A program made the position numbers and the translations under genes. A stretch of DNA of 64,000 nucleotides from Maribacter forsetii DSM 18668 (GTDB lineage Bacteria > Bacteroidota > Bacteroidia > Flavobacteriales > Flavobacteriaceae), in contig NZ_JQLH01000001.1 of NCBI RefSeq assembly GCF_000744105.1, positions 3,038,001 to 3,102,000 of the forward strand. The letters are read 5' to 3'. Shown one piece after another: positions 17,425 to 26,283 of the stretch. The number at the start of each line of letters is the position of its first letter. Position 1 is the stretch's first letter. The notes under the pieces were generated by a model. The model had not been told where the DNA came from, did no database searches, and worked only from the letters and a program-made list of their open reading frames with translations.

Positions 17425-18270
17425 ATGAAACAAATATTATTACCTACCGATTTTTCTGAAAATGCCGATCATGCCATTTCGTATGCCTTAAATATATTCA
17501 AATGTGAACGTACCCATTTTTACTTCATTCATGCTTATGCAGATGAAGTATATGGACCTTATCATAATGTAGACAAGGATACATTCGTCAAACAAAAAAA
17601 TAGTATTGCCGAGGAATCTGAGAATAAATTACAAAAGCTTGTTGCGGATACGCAAACAAAAACACATAACCCATTGCATAAATATGAGGCAATTTCTTCT
17701 TTTGAATCTTTGGTGGATGCTGTAAACAACTTCACCGATAAAAAGAACATAGACTTGGTAATTATGGGAACCAAGGGTAAAACTGCCAACTCTAAAATCT
17801 CCTTTGGCAGTAATACCGTGCAAGTATTTAAGTATGTGAAATGTCCGGTTTTGGCTGTACCTGATCAATATAGTTACAACCAACCTAAGAAAATACTGTT
17901 TCCAAGTAACTATATGCTTCCTTATAAACGTCGAGAATTAAAACTGTTGGATATTATGGCAGGAGAATTCAAAGCAGAAGTTATTAGTTTATACATCTCT
18001 GACTTTGAAGATTTAAGTCTTAGACAACTAGATAACAAAAAATTCTTAGAAGAATCTTTACCCCATGCTAGATTATCATTTACAAGAACGGGTGTCAAGA
18101 ACAGGGCAAATGCGATTACCGAATATATAAAAGAGCATGATATAGATTTACTGGTAATGGTAAACTCAAGACATTCTTTTTTAGAAGATTTACTCTACCA
18201 ATCCACAATTGATGAAATTGGTCTTTCCTCTACTACTCCGTTTATGGTAATGCAAAATCTACCTCGTTAA
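17425..18270 (+). CDS. universal stress protein, tandem UspA domains
   Basis: A 281-residue protein with two UspA-like halves. The first has the N-terminal PTDFSENADHAISYAL and the ATP-binding-type motif VIMGTKGKTANSKISFGSNT (G-x2-G-x9-G-S/T). The second half (from about 155) is degenerate, without the glycine motif (LLVMVNSRHSFLEDLLYQST). It heads three adjacent usp genes in a row (16- and 5-bp gaps). Usp proteins accumulate under starvation or oxygen limitation; the Crp/Fnr-like box upstream fits this. Confidence 0.93.
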   Translation: MKQILLPTDFSENADHAISYALNIFKCERTHFYFIHAYADEVYGPYHNVDKDTFVKQKNSIAEESENKLQKLVADTQTKTHNPLHKYEAISSFESLVDAVNNFTDKKNIDLVIMGTKGKTANSKISFGSNTVQVFKYVKCPVLAVPDQYSYNQPKKILFPSNYMLPYKRRELKLLDIMAGEFKAEVISLYISDFEDLSLRQLDNKKFLEESLPHARLSFTRTGVKNRANAITEYIKEHDIDLLVMVNSRHSFLEDLLYQSTIDEIGLSSTTPFMVMQNLPR

Positions 18271-18286
18271 TTAAAATTCTTCGTCC

Positions 18287-19120
18287 ATGATTAAAATCCT
18301 AATTCCTACAGATTTCTCTAAAAATTCTTTAACGGCTATACGTTATGCCCTTAAATTATATAAAGACATAAATTGTACTTTTTATCTTTTAAATAGTTAC
18401 ATGCCTCCAGTATACCATACCGAATATTTAATGGGTAGCCCAGCGCAAATAGGTCTTGGAGATATCGTACAACAAAACTCGCAGGATAATCTTGAGAACC
18501 TTAAAGAAAAATTACAAAAAGAGTTTAAAAATCCTTTACATACTTTCATTACTCATTCTGCGCTAAACGTGCTTTCTAGTGAAGTTACCAGAACGGTGGA
18601 AGCTGAGGGTATAGATATTGTTGTAATGGGAACTCAGGGCGCTACAGGTGCCAAAGAAATTTTGTTAGGTACCAATACGGTGCACGTTATCAAAAATTCT
18701 AAATGTCCAGTTTTGGTCATTCCATCAAAATATGAATACGAAGCACCTACGCAAATACTTTTCCCAAATGATTTTGAAGTGTCATTAGATAAAAAAAGTT
18801 TGGCACAATTATTAAAGATCACCAATTATCACGTATCGCAGGTAAATGTAATGCATGTTGATACTGGGGATGTTCTTACTCCTACTCAGGAAAATAATAA
18901 AAAACAATTGAGTAAAGTATTATCTGAAAGCGGATTTTTTCATGAAGTTAAATGTAATGAGATTATTGCGGCTATAAATGAATTTCAGATAAAGCAAAAA
19001 ATAAACTTATTAGTCATGGTACAAAACAAGCATACCTTTTTAGAACGTTTGTTTATTGAGCCTGTAATCAAGAAAATAGGCTTTCATGTAACAGTGCCAT
19101 TTTTAGTAATTCCACAATAA
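18287..19120 (+). CDS. universal stress protein, tandem UspA domains
   Basis: A 277-residue paralogue of its neighbours. It begins IKILIPTDFSKNSLTAIRYA, and the first half carries VVMGTQGATGAKEILLGTNT, the intact nucleotide-binding loop. The second half again lacks the loop and ends with LLVMVQNKHTFLERLFIEPV. It is the second gene of the usp operon. Confidence 0.93.
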   Translation: MIKILIPTDFSKNSLTAIRYALKLYKDINCTFYLLNSYMPPVYHTEYLMGSPAQIGLGDIVQQNSQDNLENLKEKLQKEFKNPLHTFITHSALNVLSSEVTRTVEAEGIDIVVMGTQGATGAKEILLGTNTVHVIKNSKCPVLVIPSKYEYEAPTQILFPNDFEVSLDKKSLAQLLKITNYHVSQVNVMHVDTGDVLTPTQENNKKQLSKVLSESGFFHEVKCNEIIAAINEFQIKQKINLLVMVQNKHTFLERLFIEPVIKKIGFHVTVPFLVIPQ

Positions 19121-19125
19121 TAACT

Positions 19126-19974
19126 ATGAAAACCAAAAACATTCTTGTAGCAACAGATTTTTCTAATGAAGCCTATAACGCGCTTTTTTATGCTACCCAA
19201 ATTTTTGCGTCGACAGCATGCACATTTCATATAGTTCATGCCTATGATGATATTGTTTTGAGTGCAAAAAATGCACTATTTACAGGTAAAAAAGAGATGG
19301 AGCATTTACAAAACCAATCTCAAGAAAACTTGACGAAAACAGTACATAAAATTGTACTTGACACCGGTAATGAAATACACAAATTCAACACTATTTCTAG
19401 TAATGGTAGTCTTGCCAGTGTAATATCCAAAACGATAGATACTCATGATATTGATTTGGTAGTTATGGGTAACAAAGGTAAAACGGGCGCCAAAGAATTA
19501 TTTATGGGCAGCAATACCATTCAAATTGCCAATACTATTACTACATGTCCCATTCTCGCCATACCTAGAGAAATTGCATTTAAACCTATTGAAGAAATCG
19601 CTTTTGTTACCGATTATAAAAAAGGATGTACTAAAATTTCTATTTCTATGCTGTTAGATATCTCGTCAATTTCAGATGCTTCAGTTGTGGTTCTGCATAT
19701 TAATGAAGAGGAAGTAATGACTTCTAAACAGGTATCCAATCAAAAACTATTAGATACCTGCTTATTAAAAACACCGCACAGCTATGATGAGATTTGGAAC
19801 TATGCCGATAAGGCAAATGTTATTCAAGATTTCATAGCTGAAAGAGAGATAAATATGTTGGCAATGGCGTATCATAGAAGAAAATTCTTTGAACGTTTTT
19901 TACATGAGCCCGTAATTATGGATTTAAGTATCTATGCCACTATTCCGTTTCTAATTCTACCGGTACAAGACTGA
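19126..19974 (+). CDS. universal stress protein, tandem UspA domains
   Basis: A 282-residue third paralogue: KNILVATDFSNEAYNALFYA at the start, VVMGNKGKTGAKELFMGSNT as the binding loop, and a degenerate second half (LAMAYHRRKFFERFLHEPVI). Its stop codon is inside the Crp/Fnr-like box that serves the next gene (19972-19983), so the usp unit and the lipoprotein gene are tightly packed but separately promoted. Confidence 0.93.
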   Translation: MKTKNILVATDFSNEAYNALFYATQIFASTACTFHIVHAYDDIVLSAKNALFTGKKEMEHLQNQSQENLTKTVHKIVLDTGNEIHKFNTISSNGSLASVISKTIDTHDIDLVVMGNKGKTGAKELFMGSNTIQIANTITTCPILAIPREIAFKPIEEIAFVTDYKKGCTKISISMLLDISSISDASVVVLHINEEEVMTSKQVSNQKLLDTCLLKTPHSYDEIWNYADKANVIQDFIAEREINMLAMAYHRRKFFERFLHEPVIMDLSIYATIPFLILPVQD

Positions 19975-20014
19975 TATTTATCATATTGAATTAAAAACTG
20001 GAACCCTATTTTTA
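19972..20014 (+). promoter_or_regulatory. Crp/Fnr-like box and -7 element of the lipoprotein gene
   Basis: TGATATTTATCA (19972-19983) is identical to the box ahead of the usp operon and overlaps the last usp stop codon. TATTTTTA (20007-20014) is centred 33 bp downstream. The next start codon is at 20037, 53 bp after the box, the same distance as for usp. Confidence 0.68.
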
Positions 20015-20036
20015 GTACATATTTGAATTCAAAATA

Positions 20037-20675
20037 ATGAAAAAAATAATCGTAATTATTTCTCTAATGCTAACAAGTTGCTCTTCTATTAATTTAGTTG
20101 AAAATTGGAAAAACCCAGATATCGTTTTATTCAATGCGAATAAAGTTCTTATCGTCGGCATGACACAAAATGATAATACACGAGAAAACTTTGAGACTAA
20201 ACTACGAAAAGAGTTTACCAGTAGAAATATAGAAGCATGGCGCAGTTTAGATATTTTCGACCTGTCCCTGACTGATTCCCGTAAAACCGAAAAAGAACTA
20301 GACGATGTGGAACAAAGTCTTTTAGATAAAGATTTTGATGCCATTTTACTTACAAAAATCATAGGGTCTGAGAGTCGCGAAAATTTTATAAAATCTATTT
20401 CTAGATGGGATGACCACCAGTCTAGATTCAACGATGATTATTTAGAACACCAAGGTATTTATTACGATGACAACTACTACGACCAATATACTATTTACCA
20501 TGCAGAGACTACATTATATTGCATTTGTGAAGGTAAAGAAAGAGCTATGATATGGAGGGGAATCATCGAAATCACTGAGCCTAACAATATTGATAAGGCA
20601 ATTAAAGATTACGTTAAAATGATTATTGTTGCGATGGAAGATCAAGATTTGGTATTTACTTCTCAAGTTAATTAG
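20037..20675 (+). CDS. lipoprotein of unknown function
   Basis: A 212-residue protein with a lipoprotein signal (MKKIIVIISLMLTSCSS; lipobox LTSC). The mature part has an alpha/beta pattern (NANKVLIVGMTQNDNTRENF, KDFDAILLTKIIGSESRENF) that suggests a small nucleoside-binding-like or DUF4136-like domain. An acidic, Tyr-rich segment (YYDDNYYDQYTIYHAETT) follows. Function unknown. The shared promoter architecture with the usp operon suggests a role in the same stress response. It is convergent with cardiolipin synthase (5-bp gap). Confidence 0.78.
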   Translation: MKKIIVIISLMLTSCSSINLVENWKNPDIVLFNANKVLIVGMTQNDNTRENFETKLRKEFTSRNIEAWRSLDIFDLSLTDSRKTEKELDDVEQSLLDKDFDAILLTKIIGSESRENFIKSISRWDDHQSRFNDDYLEHQGIYYDDNYYDQYTIYHAETTLYCICEGKERAMIWRGIIEITEPNNIDKAIKDYVKMIIVAMEDQDLVFTSQVN

Positions 20676-20680
20676 TAAAC

Positions 20681-22090
20681 CTAGAACAACGGACTCAGTA
20701 CTTTACCTACACCTTCTTTGAGCTTTTTGCTCCAAGGTCTTTTGATAAATTCATCATAGATTAATTCATTACTGATAAGACAATCCTTTAGAAAATCTTC
20801 TTTCAATTGTTTGGCAATTTGTTTGTGATACATAATTGCATTTACCTCATAATTTTGCTCAAAGCTTCGGTCATCTAAATTTGCCGTACCTATAGAAGAT
20901 ATGGCATCGTCACTCACCATTATTTTACTATGTAGAAAGCCGTCGGGGAAAAGATATATCTTAATACCTGCTTTTAAAAACAACTCAAAATAAGAATGTA
21001 CAGACCAACTTACCACCTGGTTATCTGCCTTTTCAGAAACTAGCAGCCTAACATCTACCCCACTTAATGCCGCAGTTTGCAATGCCCTGACCAATGCCTG
21101 CCCTGGTATAATATATGGGTTGGTAATATAAATATAGTTCTTGACCATATTTATCATAGAAAAATAAGTCTGCTCTAACACAGGAAAATCATCATCTGGA
21201 CCACCGGCAACAATTTGTACCAATTCATTAGAATTAGCATCTGGTTCATCAGGCAGAGGTAGATTTATAGGTTCTAATAATTTTGTACTTACCAAATACC
21301 AGTCTGTCATAAATACTTGATCTAATTGCATGGCTGCAAGTCCTATAAGTCTTAAATGCATATCATGCCATTTACCAAGACCAACCTGACCTTTTAAATA
21401 TTTATCGGAAACATTAATACCACCGGTAAATGCAATTTCACCATCTACAACGATTATTTTTCGATGGTTTCTAAAATTCAATGAATAAAAGTACCTGCCA
21501 AATTTAAACGGTAAAAAAGAATATACTTCTACACCAATTTCTATAAGTTTCTTAAGGTATTTTTTACTTAAAGAGAAACTGCCAATGCCATCATAAATCA
21601 TTCTTACCGATACACCTTGAGCTATCTTTTCTTCAAATAATGTCAAAAGTCTATTAGCTAGATCTCCGTCTTCATAAATGTAATATTGAATATGTATTCT
21701 GACTTTTGCTCCTTCTAATGCATCAAATATTGTTTCAAAAGTTGTTCTGCCGTCTTTCAATATTTTTAAATCATTATCTGAAGTTGGCGGAAAATGAGAA
21801 TTCTTATAACTAAGTGTCATCAATTTACCATACTTACCCTCAAATACATTTTTCTGTTCCGGATTTGGCTTAGGTAATCTTTTGAACAAGTCTTTTTTAT
21901 TCTGAATAAGCTTATACCTTCTTCGATTTCTACCCAATAATAAATAAAGGAAAATACCACCCACAGGTAGTGCAAAAATGGTTAAAAGCCAAGCTAGACT
22001 TTTTGTAGGCTTTGCACCATACAACAATATCGAAAATACAATAGACAATGCTACTACAATATAAATACCAATAAAAATTGAAGTCCACAT
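20681..22090 (-). CDS. cls: cardiolipin synthase (phospholipase D superfamily)
   Basis: A 469-residue membrane enzyme that joins two phosphatidylglycerols into cardiolipin. Two N-terminal membrane helices (about 5-25 and 32-52, PLDc_N) precede two HKD motifs: H209-K211-D216 (NHRKIIVVDGEIAFTGG) and H387-K389-D394 (LHSKIMVSDDAISSIGTAN). Length and order match ClsA-type enzymes. A related but weaker Crp/Fnr-like box lies about 84 bp upstream of the start. Confidence 0.95.
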   Translation of the reverse strand: MWTSIFIGIYIVVALSIVFSILLYGAKPTKSLAWLLTIFALPVGGIFLYLLLGRNRRRYKLIQNKKDLFKRLPKPNPEQKNVFEGKYGKLMTLSYKNSHFPPTSDNDLKILKDGRTTFETIFDALEGAKVRIHIQYYIYEDGDLANRLLTLFEEKIAQGVSVRMIYDGIGSFSLSKKYLKKLIEIGVEVYSFLPFKFGRYFYSLNFRNHRKIIVVDGEIAFTGGINVSDKYLKGQVGLGKWHDMHLRLIGLAAMQLDQVFMTDWYLVSTKLLEPINLPLPDEPDANSNELVQIVAGGPDDDFPVLEQTYFSMINMVKNYIYITNPYIIPGQALVRALQTAALSGVDVRLLVSEKADNQVVSWSVHSYFELFLKAGIKIYLFPDGFLHSKIMVSDDAISSIGTANLDDRSFEQNYEVNAIMYHKQIAKQLKEDFLKDCLISNELIYDEFIKRPWSKKLKEGVGKVLSPLF

Positions 22091-22142
22091 GAGGTGCTTG
22101 TATTTTTAAGAAGTTTACAATTACTTCAAATCTCGTTAAACG

Positions 22143-22185
22143 GCAATGTAGCTATCAATTTCTGAAAAAAACATGATAAATATTA
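22143..22185 (-). promoter_or_regulatory. weaker Crp/Fnr-like box ahead of cls
   Basis: On the minus strand TAATATTTATCA (22174-22185) differs from the usp box by one base. At the conserved 33-bp centre distance lies TACATTGC (22143-22150), a poor -7 match. Assigned by similarity to the three plus-strand sites. Confidence 0.4.
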
Positions 22186-22291
22186 GCCATTTAAAAATAG
22201 CATTTGTTCATAAATAATATTCTAAGTTTTTCATATGAATTTGAAGAGAATAAACTAGAATAAACATTGTTCCAAGTCTTAAATTAAAGCA

Positions 22292-22320
22292 TAAAAAAAC
22301 CGAGATTTTCATCTCGGTCT
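22292..22320 (-). terminator. intrinsic terminator
   Basis: Perfect 8-bp stem ACCGAGAT/ATCTCGGT (22299-22306, 22311-22318) with a 4-nt loop and seven T on the minus strand. It ends the small lysine-rich gene that stops at 22329. Confidence 0.92.
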
Positions 22321-22328
22321 TTTCTAAA

Positions 22329-22514
22329 CTATTTTAAAGCCTTTCTAAGTTTTGCTTTTTTGTTTTCAAGTCTTTTGACCGAAGTGCTCAACTTGTTTTT
22401 TACTTTTTTGATTTCACTTTTCTTAGCATTTTTCTTTTTTGCTTTTTTCAATTCGCTTTTAAGACTTTCTACTTTTTTAGCTGATTTGGTAACTTGTTTA
22501 ATCTCTGCTTTCAT
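22329..22514 (-). CDS. small lysine-rich coiled-coil protein
   Basis: A 61-residue, very basic protein (about one third Lys/Arg) made of heptad-like repeats such as KSLKSELKKAKKK-type segments (VESLKSELKKAKKKNAKKSE). It has no Cys, Trp or signal peptide. A perfect terminator directly downstream supports a real transcript. Similar small Lys-rich proteins are annotated in flavobacteria without function; a nucleic-acid or polyanion-binding role is only a guess. Confidence 0.62.
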   Translation of the reverse strand: MKAEIKQVTKSAKKVESLKSELKKAKKKNAKKSEIKKVKNKLSTSVKRLENKKAKLRKALK

Positions 22515-22837
22515 TCCTTTAGTTAATTTATATAGTGTTTAATTTAAAAAACTTCTTTAGAAAGTTATAGTCTTCAAAGTATCCTCTTCTCTAAAATTAA
22601 GTTGTGGTACTCATCTTATATTTTTAATCGCTATAACCTTATCACTGTTATATTATTTTATTTACACAAAATTAACATTAAATTTACATTGAAGCAAAAC
22701 TTTATCTAACTGATTTCTTCAAATTAAACTAAAATCCTACAAGTCTATTAAATCAATTTACTTTACACGAAGATGACTTTGGTCTTAATTTTTCAACATA
22801 ATTACCCAGGGCTATATCGAATTTTAGACGAAACCCC
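22515..22837. other. AT-rich intergenic region
   Basis: The leader of the small lysine-rich gene (minus) and of the small membrane protein gene (plus) meet here. I see no further gene, no clear -7 element and no strong inverted repeat. Confidence 0.5.
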
Positions 22838-23047
22838 ATGACCTCACCTGTAAGTAAACGTACACACATGATTATGACCATCATGATAGTATGCATAAAG
22901 TTCTTAGTTACAGCCGTAATGAGTAATATGCTTGTTAAATTAGGAATTGCCCTATTTAAAGGTTCAAAAGTAACTGGTAAATTAGTGGGCTATACTTTTG
23001 CAGGTATTATTGTAGTTGGTTTTTTATATGCTGTGATTGCCAAATGA
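22838..23047 (+). CDS. small two-helix membrane protein
   Basis: A 69-residue protein with two hydrophobic segments (MTIMIVCIKFLVTAVMSNML and GKLVGYTFAGIIVVGFLYAV) joined by a short basic loop. No recognised family. It starts at an ATG after AAACCCC with no obvious Shine-Dalgarno sequence, as is usual in Bacteroidota. Isolated, on the same strand as the following membrane operon but 170 bp from it. Confidence 0.55.
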   Translation: MTSPVSKRTHMIMTIMIVCIKFLVTAVMSNMLVKLGIALFKGSKVTGKLVGYTFAGIIVVGFLYAVIAK

Positions 23048-23218
23048 AATTATGCTTCTAAATTTCAGAATTAAACTATATAATTTGCAAATGTCGCCTG
23101 TAGTAACTTCTCAAAAAACTTTAGTGAGATTCCTATATAAATAATACTACTTTCAAAATTGTATCAAAAGTTTTTAGTTCGTTTTACGACTTAAAGCTCA
23201 TCTGAATATAATTATGAA

Positions 23219-23686
23219 ATGAATTTTATTAAAAAAACTTGGAATAAGTTCAAAGAACTTTTTAAACAAGGGCTTACTCCTAAGCAATTGTCATTAAGTA
23301 TTACTGTCGCAATAGTTGTTTCTCTGTTTCCTATTTTTGGTATTTCAACAATAGTTCTTACTGCACTTGCTGTCAGGTACAAATTAAATCTACCCATAAT
23401 GATTGCATTGAGCTATGTTGTGGAGCCTATTAAGGCACTTCTTTTTATTCCTTTTATCAATATCGGCGAAACACTTTTTGGAACGGCACATACCCTATTA
23501 ACTTTTGAGGCTATAAAAGCAAGTTATGACCTTAGTTTTTGGAATACGCTAAGTTCACTTTCATATGAATTACTCTGTGGTTTTGTAGGTTGGGGCTTAA
23601 CTATTTTACCCGCTTCAATATTTTTTTACTTTTTATTGAAAGAAATGTTAAAATTTTTCGTCAAAGATTATAAATCAACCAAATGA
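23219..23686 (+). CDS. DUF2062 membrane protein
   Basis: A 155-residue membrane protein. The DUF2062 pattern is visible: GLTPKQLSLSITVAIVVSLF, then PIFGISTIVLTALAVRYKLN and LSYVVEPIKALLFIPFINIG. About three to four hydrophobic segments. The family is widespread, often fused or adjacent to glycosyltransferases, with unknown role. Its stop overlaps the next start by 4 bp (ATGA), so it heads a translationally coupled five-gene operon. Confidence 0.88.
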   Translation: MNFIKKTWNKFKELFKQGLTPKQLSLSITVAIVVSLFPIFGISTIVLTALAVRYKLNLPIMIALSYVVEPIKALLFIPFINIGETLFGTAHTLLTFEAIKASYDLSFWNTLSSLSYELLCGFVGWGLTILPASIFFYFLLKEMLKFFVKDYKSTK

Positions 23687-24357
23687 GTACAAACAAAACT
23701 ATTCAGTTTCTAGGGTATCTAGGATTAATCGGATCAATTCTAGTAGGTATGGGAGAATATTTACTCCACTACTCTACTAATATTTTAGGTCATTCAGAGA
23801 ATTATGAATTCTTTGCCTTTGTAGACCTAGAGCATATGACTTTAGGGCACTTTTTAGCGGTCATTGGTCTACCTTTTTATTTTGCTGGGTACATTCATAT
23901 ATATCTAATGTTAAGATCAGGTAATGAAACATTAGCTAGATTGGTACTCGCCATTGGCCTTATTGCCTTTGCCGTTGGAGGCATATGGATTGGGTCTCGC
24001 TCTTCTATAGGTAACATTGTTCATCTTAAAGATTCCATGAACCCAGAAGTTTATAAAGATCTACTAGCGCATTATACAAATCATATGGAAGTATTAGTGC
24101 AAGCACTAAGGGTTATAGTTGCACTGCTATCTGTTGTTTTCATTGTTGCCATACTTAAAGGCGGTACGTACTATAAAAAATGGATGGCATTTTTCAGTCC
24201 AATTGTTATCTTAATTGCTGTGGCACTTGTTGGTTTAGCAATCCCGTCTATTGGTCAGCATACCTTACCAATTCTTATGAACATTACTCATTTTATACTT
24301 TTCAGCTTATCGCTATACCAACTACATATTCTTATAAAACCTTTACATAATGATTAA
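23683..24357 (+). CDS. polytopic membrane protein (DUF6796-like)
   Basis: A 224-residue protein with six or seven hydrophobic helices. The first has LGYLGLIGSILVGMGEYLL, then EHMTLGHFLAVIGLPFYFAG and LARLVLAIGLIAFAVGGIWI. Conserved His residues in the membrane (EHMTLGH, HYTNHME) could bind a metal or haem. It resembles the uncharacterised DUF6796 group. It overlaps the next gene by 8 bp, as in a coupled operon. Confidence 0.7.
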   Translation: MSTNKTIQFLGYLGLIGSILVGMGEYLLHYSTNILGHSENYEFFAFVDLEHMTLGHFLAVIGLPFYFAGYIHIYLMLRSGNETLARLVLAIGLIAFAVGGIWIGSRSSIGNIVHLKDSMNPEVYKDLLAHYTNHMEVLVQALRVIVALLSVVFIVAILKGGTYYKKWMAFFSPIVILIAVALVGLAIPSIGQHTLPILMNITHFILFSLSLYQLHILIKPLHND

Positions 24358-26011
24358 AAAGCTACTTAAAATAATAGGTACACTCCTATTGATGATGATA
24401 ATCTTAGTCTTTTTCAGATTCTGGAGAGATTCTGTTTCTGATAAATACGATGTTAGTATTGAATCGGAGAAAATACCTGAATTTTCAAATGTACCCCTAG
24501 ACTTTGTTCATAAATACACTGGTGAAAAATCACTTCCATTAGCTCCGTCAGCACTTATTGATATTGATAATGACAACATCGATGAAGTATTTTTTGGTGG
24601 AGGAATGAGCCAAGAAGATGCCATTTATGCATATCGAAATAATGAATTCGTACTAGTTTCAGAAGAAGTTGGTTTACCAAAAAAAGGCAACACCACAACT
24701 TCATTAGGAGTTGTTTCTGGAGATATGGACAATAATGGCTTTACTGACCTTATTATTGCTCGCGAAGATGGTCTTCGTATTTACTATAATGATGGTAAAA
24801 CGTTTACAGAAACAATCGTTAATACACCTGTAAATAAAAAATCATCTCCTGCAGGAATTACCCTTGGTGATATTGATAAGGACGGAGATTTAGATATTTT
24901 CTTAGCTACCTACCTGCACAAAGAACTGATGGAGGGGCAAAACATTTTTGAACGCTATGATTATGGCTCTACAAGTGAGTTATTATTAAACAACGGTGAT
25001 AATACTTTTAAGAGTATTACGAAAGCTGCTGGCTTAGACTACATACATAATACTTTTCAAGGGGTTTTAGTAGATATTGACAATGACTCTTGGTTAGATC
25101 TTGTTGTAGTTCATGATACCGGCGAAGCTAGAACATATAAAAATAACGGTGATTTGACTTTTACTATGCAATCGAATCCGTTAACTGGTAAGTTCGCTTA
25201 CCCTATGGGGCTTGCAGTTGGTGATTATAATAATGACGGCTTGGTAGATTTTATGTTCTCTAATGTTGGTACTACCGCCCCAAATTTTATGGCAAGCGGT
25301 GACATTAAGGATAAATCCCTTTTTAATGATAAATGGATTCTGTTTAAAAATGAGGGCAATTTTGAATTTACCGATGCCGCAGAAGAGGCTAAAATTGCTG
25401 ATTATGAGTTTTCATGGGGATGCACTTTTGCCGACATGAATAATGACGGACTACAAGATTTGATAGTTGCAGAAAATTATGTCGATTTTCCTTTCAGTAA
25501 AATATTTAAACTACCTGGGCGATTATTGATTCAAAAAGAAGACCACACTTTTGTACCAACAGAAACAGAAAGTGGTGTTGAAAATCTTTTGTATGGTATA
25601 ACCGCACTTGTAAGTGATTTTAATGCTGATGGACATTTAGACCTTATTTGGACAAATATCGATGGTCCTTCAAATGCTTTTATCAATAAAGGAAATGCTA
25701 ACAATTTTGTACAAGTAACTTTAGCAGATGCTGCAGAAGCTATGGGAGCTAAAGTTACCGTTGTTACACCAGATGAAACTTATACAGATTGGCTGGTAAC
25801 CGGTGAAGGATTAGCGAGTGATCAAACTGCATTACTGCACTTTGGATTAGGCAAAACTCAGCATATCGATAAAATAACGGTAGCCTATTCAAATGGTAAT
25901 AAAGATGAGATTATTTCGCCTAAAATTAATTCGGTTGTAGATGTTATCAAAGAACGTAATCTACAAATGGCAAATGATACTGTAGTAACAACCTTGAAAA
26001 CAAAAAAATGA
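24350..26011 (+). CDS. FG-GAP/VCBS-repeat protein with C-terminal ASPIC/UnbV domain
   Basis: A 553-residue exported or membrane-anchored protein (hydrophobic helix about 8-22). At least seven calcium-binding FG-GAP/VCBS loops follow (DIDNDNIDEV, DMDNNGFTDL, DIDKDGDLDI, DIDNDSWLDL, DYNNDGLVDF, DMNNDGLQDL, DFNADGHLDL), making a beta propeller. The C-terminal AEAMGAKVTVVTPDETYTD and HFGLGKTQHIDKITVAYSNG form an ASPIC/UnbV domain, as in the CRTAC1-like family. Third gene of the coupled membrane operon. Confidence 0.9.
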   Translation: MIKKLLKIIGTLLLMMIILVFFRFWRDSVSDKYDVSIESEKIPEFSNVPLDFVHKYTGEKSLPLAPSALIDIDNDNIDEVFFGGGMSQEDAIYAYRNNEFVLVSEEVGLPKKGNTTTSLGVVSGDMDNNGFTDLIIAREDGLRIYYNDGKTFTETIVNTPVNKKSSPAGITLGDIDKDGDLDIFLATYLHKELMEGQNIFERYDYGSTSELLLNNGDNTFKSITKAAGLDYIHNTFQGVLVDIDNDSWLDLVVVHDTGEARTYKNNGDLTFTMQSNPLTGKFAYPMGLAVGDYNNDGLVDFMFSNVGTTAPNFMASGDIKDKSLFNDKWILFKNEGNFEFTDAAEEAKIADYEFSWGCTFADMNNDGLQDLIVAENYVDFPFSKIFKLPGRLLIQKEDHTFVPTETESGVENLLYGITALVSDFNADGHLDLIWTNIDGPSNAFINKGNANNFVQVTLADAAEAMGAKVTVVTPDETYTDWLVTGEGLASDQTALLHFGLGKTQHIDKITVAYSNGNKDEIISPKINSVVDVIKERNLQMANDTVVTTLKTKK

Positions 26012-26283
26012 TAGAATCTCTAAAAAGAATGTTCAATAAAAGACCAGACGAATTCGATAAAGTTCCGGAAGGTGTTTGTCCTAATTGCTGGGGTGACCAA
26101 GAATATGGAAACGTAGTTCGTGAAAAATATAAGGATCTACAGATTGAAGTTAATAATCACAGTAGTAAACATGCCTTTATTCAAAATTTTGTGGTTACCC
26201 ATTTAACAGGTATACAGCTAAAAAGTAAGGTTAGCGGTCTAGAGTGCCCCACTTGTCATATAACCCCTAAAAATGAAAGCTAG
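26008..26283 (+). CDS. small zinc-ribbon-like protein
   Basis: A 91-residue protein with two CxxC pairs: C24/C27 (VCPNCWGDQEYG) and C80/C83 (LECPTCH). This geometry suggests one zinc site or a redox site. A similar soluble protein occurs beside membrane proteins in flavobacteria; no function known. It overlaps the previous gene by 4 bp and the next by 11 bp. Confidence 0.75.
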   Translation: MIESLKRMFNKRPDEFDKVPEGVCPNCWGDQEYGNVVREKYKDLQIEVNNHSSKHAFIQNFVVTHLTGIQLKSKVSGLECPTCHITPKNES

